From: an uncultured Paracoccaceae bacterium
GTDB taxonomy: Bacteria; Pseudomonadota; Alphaproteobacteria; Rhodobacterales; Rhodobacteraceae
Length of the DNA stretch: 35,522 bases
Reading direction: 5' to 3'
NCBI GenBank assembly: GCA_937922155.1
Contig: CAKZVL010000019.1
Span: 1 to 35,522, forward strand
Part shown: positions 31,858 through 35,522 of the stretch, one piece after another
How the letters are laid out: each line of letters starts with the position of its first letter
How positions within the stretch are numbered: the first letter of the stretch is position 1
Program-made: the position numbers and the translations under genes
Notes under the pieces: model-generated
What the model was told of the DNA's origin: nothing
The model's input: the letters and a program-made list of their open reading frames with translations, nothing else
Database searches by the model: none

Positions 31858-32795
31858 AAGCGGGCCAATCGTTCGGTAAGCAGGGCAAAGAAGCCGTCAG
31901 CGTCGAGGTCGCCGACGAAGAAGGCGTTGGCGGGGCGATCTGTGACGCGCCACCAATCGGCGACGGTCATGCCACGGGTCAGTTCAGACTGGGTTTCGAT
32001 TTCCACGTTGATCTGGCGACCTGTGAAGAGGTTGGGATTGATCAGATAGGCGATGGTGCAGGGATCGTGCAGTGGCGCGCCTTCAGAACCATATTTTTCT
32101 TTGTCGAAGCGTTCAAAGAAGTTGGTCCAAGCGGCGACCATATCGCCGACCTTAGTGCCCATGTCGCGGAAGGCTTGCACGCGGGCGGCGGTTGCCAGCG
32201 CCTTGTGCGTGACGTCAAGCCCCATGACCACAAGGGGAGCGCCGGATTTGAACACGATTTCAGCGGCTTCGGGATCGACGTAGATGTTGAATTCAGCTGC
32301 CGGGGTGATGTTGCCAACTTGGAAATAGGCGCCCCCCATGAGGACGATTTCTTGCACTCGTTCGACAATGTCGGGCGCCTTTTGGAAGGCCAGTGCGATG
32401 TTGGTGAGCGGGCCAATGGGGCAAAGCGTTATGGTTTTGGCCGGTTCTGCGCGCAGGGTGTCGATGATGTAGTCCACCGCGTGTTGATCTTGGAGCGGCA
32501 TTTTGGGCGCGTCCATTTTCGGCCCGTCAAGCCCGGTTTTGCCGTGGACGTGTTCGGCTGTCACCAGTGTGTGTTTTATCGGGGCGTCGGCACCTGCGAA
32601 GACCTTGACGTCAGAGCGACCCGCCAGTTCGCAGACGATGCGCGCGTTTTTCTCAGTCAGCGCGAGGGGGACGTTGCCCGCAACGGCGGTGATGCCGAGG
32701 AGATTGACGTTTTCAGGGGAGGCCAGGGCCAAGAGGATCGCGACGGCGTCGTCTTGACCGGGATCGGTGTCGATGATGATGTTGCGGATGGTCAT
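31854..32795 (-). CDS. Nucleoside hydrolase (IunH-like)
   Basis: This 313-aa enzyme hydrolyses ribonucleosides to base and ribose for salvage. The calcium-binding N-terminal motif IIIDTDPGQDDAVAI is intact (Asp9, Asp11, Asp15, Asp16). LCPIGPLTNIALAFQK, IVLMGGAYFQVGNITPAAEF and HDPCTIAYLINPNLF in the C-terminal half complete the family signature. I chose ATG 32795 (MTIRNIIIDTDPG). The frame extends 23 codons upstream into the repeat-bearing gap. The stop overlaps the GNAT start. No signal peptide is visible, so the enzyme is cytoplasmic. Confidence 0.93.
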   Translation of the reverse strand: MTIRNIIIDTDPGQDDAVAILLALASPENVNLLGITAVAGNVPLALTEKNARIVCELAGRSDVKVFAGADAPIKHTLVTAEHVHGKTGLDGPKMDAPKMPLQDQHAVDYIIDTLRAEPAKTITLCPIGPLTNIALAFQKAPDIVERVQEIVLMGGAYFQVGNITPAAEFNIYVDPEAAEIVFKSGAPLVVMGLDVTHKALATAARVQAFRDMGTKVGDMVAAWTNFFERFDKEKYGSEGAPLHDPCTIAYLINPNLFTGRQINVEIETQSELTRGMTVADWWRVTDRPANAFFVGDLDADGFFALLTERLARL

Positions 32796-32917
32796 GAATG
32801 GGTCCGGTGTGTGTGCGCGCGCAGGATGCCCTGTCTGGCTCAGATGGGCAAGGTGGCTTTTCAAAACGGGGCGGCTGGCGCCGCGTTTGATTTATCTGCG
32901 CTGGGGCCGCGCGTGCC

Positions 32918-32964
32918 TTGGGGGTGCCCCCCAAACCCCCATGAGTATTTTTGGCAAGATGATA
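32918..32964 (+). repeat. Intergenic repeat with G/C hairpin (GAGTATTTTTGGC type)
   Basis: TTGGGGG (32918-32924) pairs with CCCCCAA (32928-32934), followed by ACCCCCATGAGTATTTTTGG and CAAGATGA. The 3' part resembles 27599-27622. From memory, very similar elements are scattered between genes of many Rhodobacterales. The function is not established. It lies in the gap between the TPR-like gene and the nucleoside hydrolase. Confidence 0.5.
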
Positions 32965-32977
32965 CGAGCGCTAGGTG

Positions 32978-33184
32978 TTAAAGCCGCTGGGCGGCTTTTA
33001 GTTTTTGGGCCAGTGGTTCGGCTTTGGTCGTATTGCTGGTAAGGGCGAAGATGTAGGCTTGGGTTAGGAAGAAGTATCGCGCGTCTTCGTCCGCGCTTTG
33101 GTCGGCGGCTTGGGTGTAGAGGTCGATCAGTGCGGATGTGTTGCCTTTTGTATGGGCGGCGAGCAGTTGGTCGTTCAGGGTCAT
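32978..33184 (-). CDS. Small TPR-like protein
   Basis: This 68-aa helical protein with NDQLLAAHTKGNTSALIDLY, ADEDARYFFLTQAYIFALTS and a KAEPLAQKLK end looks like a pair of tetratricopeptide-type helices. Such motifs usually mediate protein contacts. No partner is evident. The ATG overlaps the Rieske oxygenase stop (ATGA). Similar short TPR proteins sit beside other genes in roseobacters (from memory). No signal peptide is visible. Confidence 0.75.
   Translation of the reverse strand: MTLNDQLLAAHTKGNTSALIDLYTQAADQSADEDARYFFLTQAYIFALTSNTTKAEPLAQKLKAAQRL
32980..32999 (+). terminator. Hairpin at the end of the TPR-like gene
   Basis: AAAGCCGC (32980-32987) pairs perfectly with GCGGCTTT (32991-32998) around a 3-nt loop. 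On the + strand it is followed by TTAGTTTTT, a good terminator shape. On the minus strand the hairpin includes the stop codon of the TPR-like gene and is followed by only TAACACC. It may stop antisense transcription, or mark the 3' end of the Rieske-TPR message. Confidence 0.5.
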
Positions 33185-34335
33185 TTAAGCGCGCGATGGG
33201 ATTGGATCTGCGTGGCGATCCAGTCGTGAAAGCAATGGGTGGGGCTGTCCATGACCGGGCTGAAGCGGCCACCGTCAAACCCCGGGGCACGGCGTCCTTT
33301 TTGCATGCCTTCGACGACGGAGATGTCTTCGACAAAGACGCCTTTCCACAGGTCCGCGTTTTTGGCGCGCAAGTTGGCGTCGGTTTGGGGGTGCGCGTAG
33401 TAGAGGTGAATGTGTTCTGTGGTTTGGGTGAGGGTGACGGGTTCCAAAAGGATGACGAACCAATGGTCGCGCTGCACGCCGAGGAGGACGTTGGGGTAAA
33501 GGGCGATGTATTCGCCGCCGGTTTTCATGCCATCCGTGAGGTTTTTGAAATCGGGGAAGGTGTTGCCTGCGGTGTCGGTGAGTTGGCGGTAGACCAGCGT
33601 GCCTTGGCCGCTGTATTGGCCTGGCTCTGCGATGTTGTAGTGATCTTCGAGGCGGGAGTAGCTGTTTAATCCCGGGTGGACCCAAGGCAAATGGTAGCTT
33701 TCGCAGTAGTTTTCCACAGCAAGTTTCCAGTTGGTGTGGACGCCGAGTTGGAAGGTGCTGTCCGCGCCGCCGTGATACATCGGCTGATCCACGATGGACC
33801 AGCGCGCGATGAGATCTTTGTGAAGATCCTCGAACGGGTCTGCCTTGCCGTCGATGTTGACAAACACGGTGTCAAACCAGATGTGGCTGCGGACTTCGTT
33901 CAGGCCGAGGGTGGATTTGTCGATGGCCGCGTGGGTGTTGTGGCCCGCACCGCCCACATGGGGGGTGGCGACAAGCGCGCCTTTGGTCGAATAGCACCAG
34001 GAATGATAGGGGCAGCGAATGGCCCCTTCGATTTTGCGCGGGGCATCCACGAGGATCATGCCGCGATGGCGGCAGATGTTTTCAAACACCCGCACCTGAC
34101 CGTCGCTGTCGCGGATCAACAAAAGCGGGATACCAAGGAAGGTGATGGGTTTTGCGTCACCCGTTTCTGGAACTTCTGATGCGACGGCCAGACCGGCCCA
34201 TGTGGCAAAGAGGACGGCGTGTTTTTCTTCGTCAAAGACCGCAGGATCGGTGTAATGGGCGTTGGGCAGGCCTTGCGCCTGTTCGATGGGGCGACGCACG
34301 GCGCTGAGGTCTGTGGCGGGACGATCGTTGGCCAT
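33181..34335 (-). CDS. Rieske non-heme iron oxygenase, alpha subunit
   Basis: This 384-aa aromatic-ring-hydroxylase-type oxygenase has an N-terminal Rieske [2Fe-2S] domain with Cys88-X-His90 and Cys108-X2-His111. The catalytic domain holds the mononuclear iron site in ENYCESYHLPWVH (Glu212, His215, His220) and a later acidic ligand. Relatives act on aromatic compounds or on quaternary amines such as glycine betaine; the substrate is not clear and no reductase gene is adjacent. I chose ATG 34335 (MANDRPATDL); the frame extends 11 codons upstream. The stop overlaps the TPR-like gene. Confidence 0.9.
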   Translation of the reverse strand: MANDRPATDLSAVRRPIEQAQGLPNAHYTDPAVFDEEKHAVLFATWAGLAVASEVPETGDAKPITFLGIPLLLIRDSDGQVRVFENICRHRGMILVDAPRKIEGAIRCPYHSWCYSTKGALVATPHVGGAGHNTHAAIDKSTLGLNEVRSHIWFDTVFVNIDGKADPFEDLHKDLIARWSIVDQPMYHGGADSTFQLGVHTNWKLAVENYCESYHLPWVHPGLNSYSRLEDHYNIAEPGQYSGQGTLVYRQLTDTAGNTFPDFKNLTDGMKTGGEYIALYPNVLLGVQRDHWFVILLEPVTLTQTTEHIHLYYAHPQTDANLRAKNADLWKGVFVEDISVVEGMQKGRRAPGFDGGRFSPVMDSPTHCFHDWIATQIQSHRALK

Positions 34336-34519
34336 TTGTGCCGCTTTCCTGCAAAAATTCTTTTGCAAAGCCTAGCAAGGTTTTGGCGCAAAATCACGGT
34401 TTGGGAGCGACATCGCGTTTTGTCACAGCGACATGGGGTGGCTGGTGCAGCGCGGGGCGCAAGCGCCCTTTAAGCAAAGATCGCTTGCGGTCTGGTCCCT
34501 AACCTGCGCCGGGTTGTTT
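34336..34519. other. Gap between ilvN and the Rieske oxygenase gene
   Basis: No gene is visible in this 184-bp gap. A perfect GC hairpin (GGGCGC, AA, GCGCCC) lies near 34457-34470, followed by TTTAAGC on the + strand only. It may be a weak terminator or an RNA 3' structure after ilvN. Confidence 0.35.
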
Positions 34520-35089
34520 TCACATGGCGTCTGGCCCGCGCGACAAGGCGGCGACGCCGGTGCGTGCGACCTCTTCCAAACCCAAGGGACGCATGAGGTC
34601 GGCGAAGGCGTCGATCTTTTCCGGGGTGCCGGTGATTTCAAAAATGAAGCTTTCCAGCGTGCTGTCGACCACATTGGCGCGGAAGATATCGGCGAGGCGG
34701 ATCGCCTCGATCCGGTTGTCGCCTTTGCCCGTGACCTTGAACAGCGCCAGTTCGCGCGCGACATGTGGTCCCTCGACCGTAAGGTCGTGGACGTCGTGAA
34801 CGGGCACGATGCGGCCCAGTTGCGCCTTGATCTGGGTGATGATCTGCGGCTTGCCGGAGGTGACGATGGTGATGCGCGAGCGGTGCCCTTCGTGATCAAC
34901 CTCGGCCACTGTGAGGCTTTCGATGTTGTAGCCACGGCCAGAGAAAAGGCCGATGACGCGGGCCAGAACGCCGGGTTCGTTTTCGACGATCACCGCGAGG
35001 GTGTGGCGTTCGATTGCGTCGCCAAAGGTGGAGCGCAGGTTATAGGCGGAGTGGCTGTTGGCGCCTTTTTTGATTTTGAGTGGTGACAT
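34520..35089 (-). CDS. ilvN: Acetolactate synthase, small regulatory subunit
   Basis: The 189-aa regulatory subunit of acetolactate synthase (branched-chain amino acid synthesis) has an N-terminal extension, then an ACT domain at about residues 28-105 (ERHTLAVIVENEPGVLARVI, FSGRGYNIESLTVAEVDHEG), and a C-terminal domain with VEGPHVARELALFKV and the EITGTPEKIDAF segment. The ACT domain binds valine for feedback control. AAAGGA lies about 8 nt upstream of the ATG. The catalytic subunit gene, often next door, is not within the 433 bases upstream, so it is either further away or elsewhere. Confidence 0.94.
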   Translation of the reverse strand: MSPLKIKKGANSHSAYNLRSTFGDAIERHTLAVIVENEPGVLARVIGLFSGRGYNIESLTVAEVDHEGHRSRITIVTSGKPQIITQIKAQLGRIVPVHDVHDLTVEGPHVARELALFKVTGKGDNRIEAIRLADIFRANVVDSTLESFIFEITGTPEKIDAFADLMRPLGLEEVARTGVAALSRGPDAM

Positions 35090-35181
35090 TACTTTTGTCC
35101 TTTTGCCCTAATGGCGCTCTCTAGCCGTTGGATTTGGCTTTCGATTAGTTCTTTGTTAAAAGGTGACGTTTCGCTCTCCAT
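35089..35181 (-). CDS. Possible 30-codon ORF upstream of ilvN
   Basis: ATG at 35179-35181 opens a 30-codon frame (MESETSPFNKELIESQIQRL, then ESAIRAKGQK) whose TAA shares one base with the ilvN ATG (TAATG). The peptide would be an amphipathic helix. An in-frame TAG lies three codons upstream, so nothing longer is possible. The ribosome-binding site is weak. It is not a run of Leu, Ile or Val codons like a classical ilv attenuation leader. It could be a real coupled small gene or chance. Confidence 0.4.
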   Translation of the reverse strand: MESETSPFNKELIESQIQRLESAIRAKGQK

Positions 35182-35522
35182 CGCCGCCCGCTAATAATTT
35201 AATTGATCTACCTTTCGACCACCCACCTTTCGATAGTGGGCTTGGATGGCTGCGGCGCTTTTTAGGTGATTGGCCGCGAGCGTGCTTCCCCAATGACGGT
35301 TTTTTGTCCGGTGAGCTGTTGCAATTTCATTGGCCGAGCCGTCAGTGCCGTAATCCAATCGTTGTCGGTCTTTCCGCCTGATCTTGCGATTTGCGGCAGC
35401 TTTAATGGCTGGTTCGTGCTTTCGTGCAGCTTTGTCCGATCCGTTGGAGACAATTTTTCGCTGACGTGAGAGATCCTTTTGCTTTTTGGCTATAGGATCT
35501 CTCGCCTTTCGTGTGGCTTCAT
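35182..35522. other. 341-bp terminal region without a convincing gene
   Basis: Open frames here (63 codons on - at 35262-35453, 67-72 codons on +) have unusual composition, TTG or distant starts, and no family I can name. TCGAAAGGT is repeated on the minus strand near 35214-35233. A hairpin, GAGAGATCC (35468-35476) with GGATCTCTC (35495-35503), has an 18-nt loop. The base composition is more AT-rich than the neighbouring genes. It may be the promoter region of ilvN, or the edge of a mobile element that continues beyond the window. Confidence 0.35.

Noticed and set aside
31785-32981. A 398-codon open frame on the + strand
   Set aside because: It is antisense to the GNAT and nucleoside hydrolase genes, which have clear family motifs; its composition (rich in Cys, His, Phe, Asp, Val) is that of a reverse-frame shadow in GC-rich DNA.
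35468-35503. Rho-independent terminator at the right edge
   Set aside because: The stem is perfect but the loop is 18 nt and no T run follows on either strand.
1-35522. CRISPR arrays, tRNA or rRNA genes
   Set aside because: No regularly spaced repeats and no cloverleaf-like or rRNA-like segments were seen by reading both strands.

Overview
The window looks like a chromosomal segment of an alphaproteobacterium of the order Rhodobacterales, probably a marine roseobacter. The evidence is a complete RcGTA-type gene transfer agent (GTA) cluster lying between a fab/mltG locus and cysE, a pyruvate dehydrogenase E1-beta subunit with its own lipoyl domain, and the gene order pdhA-pdhB-pdhC. I saw no rRNA, tRNA, CRISPR array, integrase or recognisable transposase gene. 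Genus and species cannot be fixed from the sequence alone.

Layout. (1) 1-3994, + strand: the end of fabD, then fabG, acpP (with its own promoter and a strong terminator), fabF and mltG, covering fatty-acid synthesis and peptidoglycan termination. (2) 4171-18250, + strand: an apparently intact GTA structural cluster in canonical order: g1 (small terminase), g2 (large terminase), g3 (portal), g3.5, g4 (protease), g5 (capsid), g6, g7, g8, g9 (tail tube), g10, g10.1, g11 (tape measure), g12, g13, g14, g15. A small DUF7742-like gene is coupled to the end of g15. Most junctions are ATGA-type overlaps. The two large breaks are a 335-bp spacer between g2 and g3 and a 175-bp gap after the capsid gene. 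(3) 18613-19425: cysE. (4) 19466-23422, - strand: a small unknown ORF and pdhC, pdhB, pdhA, then an ftsB/divIC-like gene. A remnant of a YdeI-type gene follows on the + strand. (5) 24155-26333, - strand: class I fructose-bisphosphate aldolase and pgk. (6) 26461-28557, + strand: cytoplasmic and exported cyclophilins, then an EamA-type transporter. (7) 28532-35181, - strand: selO, an enolase-superfamily enzyme, GNAT acetyltransferase, nucleoside hydrolase, a small TPR-like protein, a Rieske oxygenase, ilvN and a possible 30-codon ORF. The last 341 bases hold no convincing gene.

How the genes work together. The GTA genes would build a small siphovirus-like particle that packages host DNA. Head-spike, lysis and known activator genes are not in the window; in other Rhodobacterales they lie at other loci. 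The host genes around the cluster are central metabolism (fatty acids, cysteine, pyruvate oxidation, glycolysis/gluconeogenesis, branched-chain amino acids), which fits a resident, vertically inherited element and not a recent prophage.

Points most worth a second look: a 12-mer shared by the g1 leader and the g2-g3 spacer, where it sits inside an 18-bp palindrome; the post-capsid hairpin; a 61/62-nt match between the lipoyl-domain starts of pdhB and pdhC; a 14-bp palindrome just downstream of a good predicted pdhA promoter; a 21-bp tandem duplication spanning the pgk stop codon; and a long hairpin over the transporter start codon. I found no clearly new multi-gene system.
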